The notes beneath the pieces were generated by a model that was given only the letters and a program-made list of their open reading frames with translations, was not told where the DNA came from and searched no databases. Below are positions 7,416-14,809 of a stretch of 18,265 nt of DNA, one piece after another; the stretch's first letter is position 1; every line of letters starts with the position of its first letter. Where the stretch lies: positions 1 through 18,265 of the forward strand of contig JAHZCF010000005.1 of NCBI GenBank assembly GCA_019423005.1, written 5' to 3'. Made by a program: the position numbers and the translations under genes. The stretch comes from Haemophilus sp. Its GTDB lineage: Bacteria; Pseudomonadota; Gammaproteobacteria; Enterobacterales; Pasteurellaceae.

Positions 7416-8652
7416 TGATAGAAAAGTTATTTTAGGTAATATTTTCTTTTTAGCATTGTTGCAAGTGGTTAATTATGTTTTTCCATTGCTTTCTTGGCCT
7501 ATTATGTCTAATGCATTAGGTTTATCAGATTTCGGTGTTTTACTAATTCTGTTGTCTATTTGTGGAATTGCTAACATGTTTACAGATTTTGGTTTTGATT
7601 TATCTGCAACCTATTCTGTATCAAAAAACATTAAAGATAAATTGTATATAGACTCTTTATTATCAAATGTATTTTTCATAAAGTCACTTTTGTCTATTGT
7701 CGTTATTTTATGCTCTTTTTTATATATTTATACTCAGATTTCAACTTATTCATCGATTAATGCTTATACATATTTAATTATATCTTTAATCATTGTTTCT
7801 CAATCTTGCCAATATATTTGGTTTTTTCAAGGTGTTGAGAAAATGAAGTATATAACTCTAGCTACAGTATTATCTAAGTCAGGTTATCTAATACTTTTAC
7901 TAATTGTTATGCCAATTTTTCAAAGTGTTAATTCTGCTTTGGTTTGTTTTCTTATAAGTCAGGTCGTGGTTAGTGTTACACATATACGATGTATATATAA
8001 AGAGGATTTCTCTTTCGGTAAAGTTTCAATTGGACCATTAATTTCAGAGTTAAAAAAAAGCTTAGGTTTCTTCTTATCAAGAATCGCAGTATCGCTATAT
8101 ACATCTGCAAACACTCTAATATTAGGTCATTTTCAGGGTAGTGCTGCAGCAGGCTTATATGGTGCTGCTGAAAAATTATACTTTGCAGGAAGTAGAGTAT
8201 CGGGAGTGTTATCTCAGGCTTTATATCCAAACATGGCAAAAACGGGCAATGTTAAATTACTTGTAAAAATTGTTTCTAGTATTTTTATTCCATTTTGTTT
8301 TTGCTGTTATGCAGTAAGTTTTTTTTCTTCAGAAATTATGGAGATTATATTTGGCACAGAATTTGCTTCCGCATCAAACATATTAGATCTGTTTTTATTG
8401 TTGATGTGCATAACGTTTCTTTCAATCTCTTTAGGGTACCCTGGATTTGCAGCAATAAAGAAAGTAGAGTTTGCTAATTATAGTGTTGTAATTGGATCTT
8501 TTTTCCATCTTTGCGGAATAGGTATTCTGTTTTATCAGGATAGTATAACAACAGTTAACTTATTAACACTGGTTATTATTACAGAAAGTATAATACTAAC
8601 CTTGAGAGTAGGATTTCTTATATATTTTTCTAGAAAAGGATATAGACAATGA
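7399..8652 (+). CDS. wzx: Polysaccharide flippase Wzx
   Basis: Wzx moves undecaprenyl-pyrophosphate-linked repeat units across the inner membrane. The 417-residue product is almost entirely hydrophobic, with about 12 predicted membrane helices. It has the MOP/RfbX-type N-terminal segment (NYVFPLLSWPIMSNALG, from residue 25) and the central AAGLYGAAEKLYFAG stretch typical of O-antigen flippases. The gene begins inside the 3' end of wzz in another frame. Neither ATG 7399 nor ATG 7405 has a visible ribosome-binding site, so translation probably depends on ribosomes finishing wzz. The stop overlaps the next start as ATGA. The gene is strongly AT-rich with many ATA and AGA codons. It has A8 (8052-8059) and T8 (8319-8326) runs, which are unremarkable at this base composition. 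Substrate specificity cannot be read from the sequence. Confidence 0.93.
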   Translation: MKMKSNDRKVILGNIFFLALLQVVNYVFPLLSWPIMSNALGLSDFGVLLILLSICGIANMFTDFGFDLSATYSVSKNIKDKLYIDSLLSNVFFIKSLLSIVVILCSFLYIYTQISTYSSINAYTYLIISLIIVSQSCQYIWFFQGVEKMKYITLATVLSKSGYLILLLIVMPIFQSVNSALVCFLISQVVVSVTHIRCIYKEDFSFGKVSIGPLISELKKSLGFFLSRIAVSLYTSANTLILGHFQGSAAAGLYGAAEKLYFAGSRVSGVLSQALYPNMAKTGNVKLLVKIVSSIFIPFCFCCYAVSFFSSEIMEIIFGTEFASASNILDLFLLLMCITFLSISLGYPGFAAIKKVEFANYSVVIGSFFHLCGIGILFYQDSITTVNLLTLVIITESIILTLRVGFLIYFSRKGYRQ

Positions 8653-9119
8653 AAAAAATAGTTATTACTTATGGAACATTTGATTTATTTCATGTTGGAC
8701 ATGTACGGTTACTTAAGAGATTAAGAGCATTGGGAGACTCATTAATAGTAGGGATTTCTAGTGATGAATTTAATTCTATGAAAGGTAAAAAATCATTCTT
8801 TTCTTATGAAGAAAGAAAGGAGATATTGCTATCGTGTAAATATGTAGATGATGTCTTTCCAGAGAATAACTGGGAACAAAAGAGAAGTGATATAATTAAG
8901 TACGGTGCTAGCATATTCGGAATAGGTGATGATTGGAAAGGGAAATTTGATGATTTATCTGATATTTGTGAAGTCATCTATTTAGAAAGAACAGAGAGTG
9001 TATCAACAACTGATATCAAAAAAGAATTATCAAAAATTAGTAGTCAAGAGTGTGAGCAGTTAGAAGAATCTCTTCATGCAGCATTGAACATCATTAAGAC
9101 TGTAAAAAAAGCATTTTAA
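8649..9119 (+). CDS. tagD: Glycerol-3-phosphate cytidylyltransferase (TagD-type)
   Basis: This enzyme makes CDP-glycerol from CTP and sn-glycerol 3-phosphate, the donor for glycerol-phosphate transfer; it is soluble. The sequence tracks Bacillus TagD nearly end to end: YGTFDLFHVGH with the HxGH nucleotidyltransferase motif (15-18), ISSDEFN (36-42), YVDDVFPENNWEQK (65-78), GDDWKGKFD (93-101) and RTESVSTT (114-121, RTEGISTT in TagD). This makes a choline- or ethanolamine-phosphate enzyme unlikely. At 156 residues it is about 25 longer than TagD, with a C-terminal helical tail after about residue 130. ATG 8649 overlaps the wzx stop and has AAAAGGA at 8634-8640. The next gene is a LicD-family transferase, the obvious user of CDP-glycerol. 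Such enzymes are better known from Gram-positive teichoic acid synthesis. Confidence 0.92.
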   Translation: MKKIVITYGTFDLFHVGHVRLLKRLRALGDSLIVGISSDEFNSMKGKKSFFSYEERKEILLSCKYVDDVFPENNWEQKRSDIIKYGASIFGIGDDWKGKFDDLSDICEVIYLERTESVSTTDIKKELSKISSQECEQLEESLHAALNIIKTVKKAF

Positions 9120-9134
9120 TATGCTGGAGAATTT

Positions 9135-9857
9135 ATGATTAATAAAATTAAGTTTTTCCTAGATAAGTTTCCTATGATTAAAAAACTGGTTGTTTTCTTA
9201 TATACGAATTCTATCGGTAGGATAATTTATTATAGAGAAAATAGAAATTTTAGGAAACATAGTAAGGATACATTGCTTGCGCTAGATTTCGTTTTTCGGG
9301 GCTTATCTATTCCTTATTGGCTAGATTTTGGCACTTTATTGGGTGCGGTAAGGGAAAAAGATTTTATTCAACATGATTTAGATATTGATGTAGGGATGTG
9401 GCTACTTGATAGAACACCCTTATTGCAGAAGAGCCTGGAAGAGGCTGGTTTTAGAAAAATAAGAGATATCACTATATATAGAAATGCTGAAGTATATGGA
9501 TTGGAAGAAACATATAGTTTAAATGGTATAAACGTAGATATTTTTTATTATACAAAAATTGATTCTGATAAGGCCTACTATCATGATTTTATACCTCTTC
9601 CTGGAGTGAGTCGTATTGGTACGATTAACAAGTTGGGAGGCTTAGTTCCGAGAGAAATCACTTTGCCAATTAAAGGTATTCAAGATATTGAATTTAAAGG
9701 CGCGGTTTTATCAGCACCATATCCAGTCGAAGAACACTTAATCGGGCGATATGGGGAGAGCTATATGATTAAAGACAGTAATTGGAGCATAACAAAAGGA
9801 AATCAGGAAAGTGTAAAAGTATTATCTGATGATGTTGGTATAATTAATTATTTATGA
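9135..9857 (+). CDS. LicD/fukutin-family phosphotransferase, probably glycerol-phosphate transferase
   Basis: The 240-residue protein has the LicD-family core at 61-88: YWLDFGTLLGAVREKDFIQ followed by HDLDIDVGM. This matches the FGTLLGAVR...D.DIDI nucleotidyltransferase-fold signature, with a further VDIFYY at 134-139. Family members move phosphocholine or ribitol phosphate from a CDP-linked donor onto a glycan. Because the gene directly follows a CDP-glycerol synthase (15-base gap, own GGAGA site at 9126-9130), I infer transfer of glycerol phosphate to the repeat unit. No signal peptide is evident; residues 14-33 are moderately hydrophobic and may anchor it to the inner face of the membrane. 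Transfer of phosphocholine is less likely, since no licA/licC-type genes are near. The stop overlaps the wzy start as ATGATGA. Confidence 0.85.
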   Translation: MINKIKFFLDKFPMIKKLVVFLYTNSIGRIIYYRENRNFRKHSKDTLLALDFVFRGLSIPYWLDFGTLLGAVREKDFIQHDLDIDVGMWLLDRTPLLQKSLEEAGFRKIRDITIYRNAEVYGLEETYSLNGINVDIFYYTKIDSDKAYYHDFIPLPGVSRIGTINKLGGLVPREITLPIKGIQDIEFKGAVLSAPYPVEEHLIGRYGESYMIKDSNWSITKGNQESVKVLSDDVGIINYL

Positions 9858-11110
9858 TGAGTGGAAATAAACTAATCATTTTTATCGGCAGCTTATTCTA
9901 TCCAATTTATTTTCTTCCTTTAGCTTTTCAATATGTGATAAAGAATGAAAAATTTGGATACTTTATGATCTCTTTATTTATGGGGATGCTGGCGTATACA
10001 ATGATTCCTTATGATACGATGGATATTGTAAGGCACTATGAGAAGTTTGAATTGTTTTCCTCTATTAGCTTTGATGAGCTGTTTTTAGAGGGGCGATTAG
10101 TTGATTATATTTTTAATGTATATGCTTGGGCAATAATAAATATTGGATTAAGTAAGGAGTTTGTTCCTTTATCTGTTACTTTTATTAGTTATTATTTCTA
10201 TCTTATCGCATTTAAGATTATTATCGATCGGGAGTTCGCTTCTAGCCAGTCTCTATATGTAAGCTATAAATATATAGTATTGCTGGGTTTTTTTCTTATT
10301 ATCAATGAGATAAGATTTATGGATGCGGCTAGTGGCCTTAGAAATATATTTTCGTTCTCTATTTTTTCTTATGCTCTAATTAACTATATATATACTAAAA
10401 AATATTTTTCATTGATACTGTTATCTTTGTTGGCAATAGGCATTCATTTTTCTGCATTTATTGCATTACTTATATTTATAGTTTCTCGTTTGATTAAGAT
10501 TGGTGCTTTTTCAAAAGGAATATATATCGTTTGTTACTTATTATTTCTTTTAGGTGCTACAGATATAATTTTTTATTTTGCTATAAATAAGCTGGAACCT
10601 TATTTAAGGGAGTATGGTCTTTATTTTCCATCCTATTTCGATGAGGATGGGGTTTGGGGAGCAGGGTATTATCTGACTCAGAATATTAAGTCACTGATCT
10701 TTGAGAAGTATATAAAAACTTTTCCTTTATATGTGGCAGGATCGTATTTTATCCTATTTAGAAATTTTAAGAACCAGATATTATCTAGATATTTATTTGT
10801 TCTTTTTATTTTTATTACTACAATCTCTGTGTCCAGAACGCTGTTAGACAGGTTTAATTGGTTTTTTGTTATTCTATTTATATATTTTCTCTTAATAGAG
10901 TTAATTAATGGAAAAGTTTCAAATTTGAAGAAGGTGTTTATATTTATATTTTCATTTTCTCTTATTACTATGGACTTAGGTAGCATATATAAATACAGGG
11001 ATATATTTGGCCGCTCTTGGGGAGACTTACTTTATACTCCATTTATCTTTAAGTATGATAGTCATATAGAGCCTTATCAATATATTATTAGAAATTCAGG
11101 AGAGCAGTAA
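9854..11110 (+). CDS. wzy: O-antigen polymerase Wzy (EpsG-like)
   Basis: A 418-residue integral membrane protein with roughly 10-12 hydrophobic segments and a long loop near 225-275. It carries features of EpsG-type polymerases: DIVRHY (57-62) after the first helices, FMDAASGLRNIF (155-166) and IHFSAF (197-202). Wzy proteins join flipped repeat units in the periplasm and diverge greatly, so the call rests on topology, these motifs and context: an operon with wzz and wzx and no other polymerase candidate except the ligase. It overlaps the LicD-family gene by 4 bases and the following gene by 1 (TAATG). It is one of the most AT-rich genes of the window, with many ATA and AGA codons, suggesting a different origin from the flanks. 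Confidence 0.85.
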   Translation: MMSGNKLIIFIGSLFYPIYFLPLAFQYVIKNEKFGYFMISLFMGMLAYTMIPYDTMDIVRHYEKFELFSSISFDELFLEGRLVDYIFNVYAWAIINIGLSKEFVPLSVTFISYYFYLIAFKIIIDREFASSQSLYVSYKYIVLLGFFLIINEIRFMDAASGLRNIFSFSIFSYALINYIYTKKYFSLILLSLLAIGIHFSAFIALLIFIVSRLIKIGAFSKGIYIVCYLLFLLGATDIIFYFAINKLEPYLREYGLYFPSYFDEDGVWGAGYYLTQNIKSLIFEKYIKTFPLYVAGSYFILFRNFKNQILSRYLFVLFIFITTISVSRTLLDRFNWFFVILFIYFLLIELINGKVSNLKKVFIFIFSFSLITMDLGSIYKYRDIFGRSWGDLLYTPFIFKYDSHIEPYQYIIRNSGEQ

Positions 11111-12135
11111 TGAAAATAGACTTCGTTTTACCATGGGTGGATAACCAAGATCCTGAATGGCAAAAATCGCGACAACAGTATGCTGAAAATCAATCTTTAT
11201 CAGATGCAAATTCGAGTGCGAGATTTCGTGATTCAGGCACATTGAAATATGTACTTCGTTCAATTGAAAAAAATTGTCCTTGGTATAATAAAATTTACTT
11301 AATTACTTGTGGGCATTATCCTGAATGGTTGGATATTAACTCACCTAAAATTGAGCTGGTTAGGCATAGCGATATTTATGATAATAAAGATCATTTACCC
11401 GTGTTTAATTCAAGTTCTATTGAGATGAGTCTGCCAAATATTGAAGGACTTTCAGAGCATTTTATTTACTTAAATGATGATACTATTATTTTCTCTAAAA
11501 CGGATGTAGAACGTTTCTTTGTTGATGGTAAACCTGTTGATTTTTTATGTCATGGGTGGCTAGCTCGTAATAAATTATTTGGAATATTTAAAGAGCTAGA
11601 TTCATGGGTTAATTCTTTAAATAATAATATTTTACTTATCAATAAATTCTTTAACCCATCAACGTTAGATAACAAAGTTCTTTACCATAAAAGTTACTCA
11701 ACTTTAAATAAAATGAGTAATTTTCTATTGAAGAATGTTTATAGGAAATATTTTTGGTTTGAGCACTGGCATCATCCTATTCCTTATTTGAAGAGTACCT
11801 TGCAAGAAGTGAAAAAATATTGTTTTGATGAGATGCAATGCTGTTCCAGTAATAAATTTAGACATAATACGGATTTAACACAGTATTTATATCGCTATTG
11901 GCGCTTGGCAAAGGGAGATTTTTATCCCTATAAATATAATGATGGTGTTGAAACTAGTATCCTAACATTAGACGTTTTATACAATGCAATTAAAGATTGT
12001 GAGAAATCAAATCCTAAGTTTGTATGTTTTAATGATTCTCCAAATTTGCCTGATAATGAGTATATTCAGATGAAAAAGGAAACTTTAGCATTTTTTGATA
12101 AAAGATTTCCAGAACGAGCCTCTTTTGAGTTATAG
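11110..12135 (+). CDS. Stealth-family sugar-phosphate transferase
   Basis: Stealth proteins transfer a sugar 1-phosphate from a UDP-sugar, creating a phosphodiester in the polymer (examples are capsule polymerases of Neisseria meningitidis A and X, and GlcNAc-1-phosphotransferase). All four conserved regions can be seen in the 341-residue protein: CR1 IDFVLPWVDNQDPEW (3-17), CR2 beginning RFRDSGTLKYVLRSIE (39-53) and running to YLNDDTIIF (120-128), CR3 HWHHPIPYLK (219-228) and CR4 FVCFNDS (304-310). It lacks membrane helices. In this Wzx/Wzy locus it most likely adds a hexose or hexosamine 1-phosphate to the lipid-linked repeat unit. The start ATG 11110 overlaps the wzy stop and has AGGAG at 11098-11102. 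The donor sugar cannot be read from the sequence. Confidence 0.9.
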   Translation: MKIDFVLPWVDNQDPEWQKSRQQYAENQSLSDANSSARFRDSGTLKYVLRSIEKNCPWYNKIYLITCGHYPEWLDINSPKIELVRHSDIYDNKDHLPVFNSSSIEMSLPNIEGLSEHFIYLNDDTIIFSKTDVERFFVDGKPVDFLCHGWLARNKLFGIFKELDSWVNSLNNNILLINKFFNPSTLDNKVLYHKSYSTLNKMSNFLLKNVYRKYFWFEHWHHPIPYLKSTLQEVKKYCFDEMQCCSSNKFRHNTDLTQYLYRYWRLAKGDFYPYKYNDGVETSILTLDVLYNAIKDCEKSNPKFVCFNDSPNLPDNEYIQMKKETLAFFDKRFPERASFEL

Positions 12136-12144
12136 GATGAAGCT

Positions 12145-12957
12145 ATGCTATCAGTATTAATGTCAATTTATTATAAAGAAAGACCAGAGTATTTTGATCA
12201 AGCAATGAAAAGTATTTGGGATAATCAGTCAATGAAACCAGATCAAATTGTATTGGTTGAGGATGGCCCTTTAACGCCAGAGTTATATGATATGATAAAA
12301 AATTGGAAACAGAAACTTGGTGAGATTTTAGATATTATTTCTTTAGAAAAAAATCTTGGCACAGGGGGAGCGAAAAGTGCAGGCTTAGGCAAATGTAAAG
12401 GCGATTATATAGCAGTCATGGATACTGATGATATTTCAACTTCAGAACGATTTGAAAAGCAGGTTTGTTTCCTTGAGAATAATACTGATATTGATGCTGT
12501 TGGAACATGGATTTCTGAAATAAATGAAGAGGGAAAAATTACTCGAGATCTAGTACGATATCCTCTAGAGCATAATGATTTAGTTATGTTATTCATGTCT
12601 AGAGATCCTATTCCTCATGTGACATCAATGTTTAGAAAAACTTTTTTTATCAAAGGCGTTAAATATTTATCTAGTGTAACTATGGCTGAGGATACTTTAT
12701 TATGGTATCAAGCCTTATTAAATGATTGTAAATTGGCAAATATAGGTTTTGTTGGTGTTCAAGTCAGAACATCAGAAGATTTATTTAAGCGTAGAGCAAA
12801 TTGGAAAAAAACAATTGGGCTATTAAAATTCCGCCTATTTCATATAAATAGAGATTTAAATTATGGTATTAAATCAGATATCTACGCAATTGCTTATTTT
12901 TTGATGTCTATTTCTCCAAGTTTTGTGAAAAAATTATTATATAAATTATTTAGATAG
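12145..12957 (+). CDS. Family 2 glycosyltransferase (AmsE-like)
   Basis: A 270-residue GT-A glycosyltransferase, presumably acting on the cytoplasmic face of the membrane. The N-terminal strand MLSVLMSIYYKE leads into a Rossmann-like fold with VEDGP (38-42), the conserved KNLGTGGAKSAGL stretch (69-81) and the metal-binding DTDD (93-96). An E-D pair in the MAEDTLLW segment is the likely catalytic-base region. The pattern resembles amylovoran AmsE-type enzymes, which often add Gal or GalNAc, but donor and linkage cannot be inferred safely. It is the only conventional glycosyltransferase in the operon, so the repeat unit should be short. It has AGGA at 12134-12137 and lies 9 bases after the Stealth gene and 14 before the aminotransferase gene. 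Confidence 0.9.
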   Translation: MLSVLMSIYYKERPEYFDQAMKSIWDNQSMKPDQIVLVEDGPLTPELYDMIKNWKQKLGEILDIISLEKNLGTGGAKSAGLGKCKGDYIAVMDTDDISTSERFEKQVCFLENNTDIDAVGTWISEINEEGKITRDLVRYPLEHNDLVMLFMSRDPIPHVTSMFRKTFFIKGVKYLSSVTMAEDTLLWYQALLNDCKLANIGFVGVQVRTSEDLFKRRANWKKTIGLLKFRLFHINRDLNYGIKSDIYAIAYFLMSISPSFVKKLLYKLFR

Positions 12958-12971
12958 AAAAGGATAAAAAT

Positions 12972-14183
12972 ATGAAAATTCCATTTTCCCCACCATATGT
13001 TAATGAAGATGTGATCAATGAAGTTGTAGATTCTTTACGTTCAGGCTGGATTACCACAGGACCTAAAGTTAAAGCTTTAGAAGAAGAAATTAAGCAATTC
13101 TCAGGGGCCAAAGAAGTGCTTTGTGTAAACTCTTGGACTTCTGCAGCGATTATGGTGCTTCGTTGGTTTGGCGTAAAAGAAGGTGATGAGGTGATTGTAC
13201 CTGCTTACACTTATAGTGCAACAGCTTTAGCGGTGTTACATGCAGGAGCAAAACCAGTAATGGTAGATACTTCAGAAGATTTTAATATTTCTTTGGATGC
13301 GATTAAAAAAGCAATTACGCCAAGAACGAAAGCTATTATGCCTGTTGATATTGCGGGATTCCCTTGCGATTATGACGAAATTATGGATTTGGTAAAATCT
13401 TCAGAAATTCGACCGCTCTTTAAGGCTGAAAGCGAGAATCAAGAAAAACTTGGCCGTATTTTAGTATTAAATGATGCTGCACACTCTTTAGGCGCTTGGT
13501 ACAAAAAGGGTATGAGAACAGGAAGTGAAACCGACATCGCTATTTTCTCATTGCATGCCGTAAAAAATGTTACAACAGCTGAAGGTGGTGCAATTTGTAT
13601 TAACTTACCAGCACCTTTTGATAATGCTAAACTCTATGGTGAGCTCCGCCAAATGGCATTAAACTGTCAAACTAAAGATGCTTTCTCTAAGAGTAAAGCC
13701 GGTGGTTGGCGATACGATATTACTGGTCTAGGTATGAAAATTAATATGGCAGATGTGAATGCTGCTATCGGCTTAGCACAAATTCGTATTTATGAAGATT
13801 TATTGAAAGAACGTAAACGTGTCTTTGATACTTATGGCGAAGCATTTAAACAACATGATTGGGCAATTTTGCCACCATCAAAACAAGGTGAAAAAGAAAC
13901 TTCATATCACTTATATGCTTTACGTATTAAAGATTTTACTGAAGCACAACGAGATGCAATGATTGATGAAATTGCTAAGAGTGAAGTGGCTGTAAATGTT
14001 CACTTTATCCCAATGCCAATGCTCACTTTATTTAAGAATCTAGGTTATAAGATTGAGGATTATCCGCAAGCATATAATAACTATAAATGTGAGATTTCTC
14101 TTCCTATTTATCCTCAATTAACAGATGAGCAAGTTAAATTTGTAATTGAAACTGTTGTGAATGCCTATAATAAGGTTAAGTAA
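12972..14183 (+). CDS. DegT/DnrJ/EryC1-type nucleotide-sugar aminotransferase
   Basis: A PLP enzyme that aminates a 4-keto-6-deoxy nucleotide sugar. The 403-residue protein starts IPFSPPYVNEDVINEVVDSL with SGWITTGP (24-31). It shows YSATALAVLHAGAKPVMVD (81-99), the cofactor aspartate in LNDAAHS (166-172), the PLP lysine in SLHAVKNVTTAEGG (Lys198) and a C-terminal NVHFIPMP segment (342-349). An insertion at about 142-162 before LNDAAHS is unusual for PglE-type enzymes; as I recall, it occurs in WcfR-like enzymes of Bacteroides that make UDP-AATGal. Context agrees: a WcfS-like initiating transferase follows at once and a WbpM-type dehydratase comes next. Predicted product is UDP-2-acetamido-4-amino-2,4,6-trideoxyhexose; galacto versus gluco is open. 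The insertion holds a one-mismatch uptake signal (13412-13420). Confidence 0.9.
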   Translation: MKIPFSPPYVNEDVINEVVDSLRSGWITTGPKVKALEEEIKQFSGAKEVLCVNSWTSAAIMVLRWFGVKEGDEVIVPAYTYSATALAVLHAGAKPVMVDTSEDFNISLDAIKKAITPRTKAIMPVDIAGFPCDYDEIMDLVKSSEIRPLFKAESENQEKLGRILVLNDAAHSLGAWYKKGMRTGSETDIAIFSLHAVKNVTTAEGGAICINLPAPFDNAKLYGELRQMALNCQTKDAFSKSKAGGWRYDITGLGMKINMADVNAAIGLAQIRIYEDLLKERKRVFDTYGEAFKQHDWAILPPSKQGEKETSYHLYALRIKDFTEAQRDAMIDEIAKSEVAVNVHFIPMPMLTLFKNLGYKIEDYPQAYNNYKCEISLPIYPQLTDEQVKFVIETVVNAYNKVK

Positions 14184-14184
14184 A

Positions 14185-14772
14185 GTGATTCGTTTTTTTG
14201 ATTTTATTCTAAGTTTAGTTGGGCTAGTTGTTCTAGCCCCTATTTTCATTATATTAGCCATTTGGATTAAGATTGATTCAAAAGGTCCGGTCTTTTATAA
14301 GCAAGTTCGAGTTGGACTGAATGGTATCGATTTTGGTCTGTTTAAGTTTCGCTCGATGGTGGTTGATGCTGATAAAAAGGGGTTAATCACTGTAGGAGGT
14401 CGAGATCCTAGAATTACCCGTTCAGGTTATTTTATTCGTAAATATAAACTTGACGAGTTACCGCAGCTGATTAATGTACTGCTTGGCGATATGAGTTTAG
14501 TTGGTCCTCGTCCAGAAGTAAGAAAATATGTTGAACTTTATACTGATGAACAACAAAAAGTACTTTCTGTAAAGCCGGGGATTACTGATTATGCTTCTAT
14601 TGAGTATATGGATGAAAATGAAATTTTAGGGAAGTCTAATGATCCTGAAAAGACTTATATTGAAGAGATCATGCCTGAGAAGATTAAATATAATATGAAG
14701 TATATTCAGAATAAAAATGTGTCAGAATACTTTAAAGTAATCTTCCTAACCTTGTTGAAGATTGTTAGGTAG
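14185..14772 (+). CDS. Initiating undecaprenyl-phosphate sugar-1-phosphate transferase (WcfS/PglC type)
   Basis: This enzyme starts the repeat unit by moving a sugar 1-phosphate from UDP-sugar to undecaprenyl phosphate at the inner membrane. It is a small monotopic phosphoglycosyltransferase: N-terminal hydrophobic hairpin (about 6-29), KGPVFYKQVRVG (33-44), KFRSM (54-58), the catalytic Asp-Glu in LDELPQL (89-95) and GDMSLVGPRPE (101-111). I chose GTG 14185 (195 residues) over ATG 14161. The ATG would overlap the aminotransferase gene by 23 bases and has no ribosome-binding site, whereas GTG has AAGG at 14172-14175 and gives the family-typical start IRFFDFILSL. Lack of the large N-terminal domain of WbaP/WcaJ fits use of an acetamido-amino-trideoxy sugar. 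It directly follows the aminotransferase gene, as in Bacteroides WcfR-WcfS pairs. Confidence 0.93.
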   Translation: MIRFFDFILSLVGLVVLAPIFIILAIWIKIDSKGPVFYKQVRVGLNGIDFGLFKFRSMVVDADKKGLITVGGRDPRITRSGYFIRKYKLDELPQLINVLLGDMSLVGPRPEVRKYVELYTDEQQKVLSVKPGITDYASIEYMDENEILGKSNDPEKTYIEEIMPEKIKYNMKYIQNKNVSEYFKVIFLTLLKIVR

Positions 14773-14809
14773 ATTGTTTGCTCAATTTTACTAACTTAAG
14801 GATATTTTT

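Noticed and set aside
8052..8326. A8 and T8 runs in wzx as phase-variation tracts
   Set aside because: Runs of eight A or T are expected by chance in DNA this AT-rich and are poor slippage evidence compared with the G8 run.
9349..9357. Uptake signal in the LicD-family gene (GGTGCGGT)
   Set aside because: Only 7 of 9 core bases match (GGGTGCGGT) and it encodes the conserved GAVR motif, so protein constraint explains it.
9135..9857. LicD-family gene as a phosphocholine transferase
   Set aside because: The neighbouring cytidylyltransferase is a glycerol-3-phosphate type and no choline uptake, kinase or CDP-choline genes are in the window.
14161..14184. ATG 14161 as start of the initiating transferase
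   Set aside because: It overlaps the aminotransferase gene, has no ribosome-binding site, and adds eight residues absent from the family; GTG 14185 fits better.
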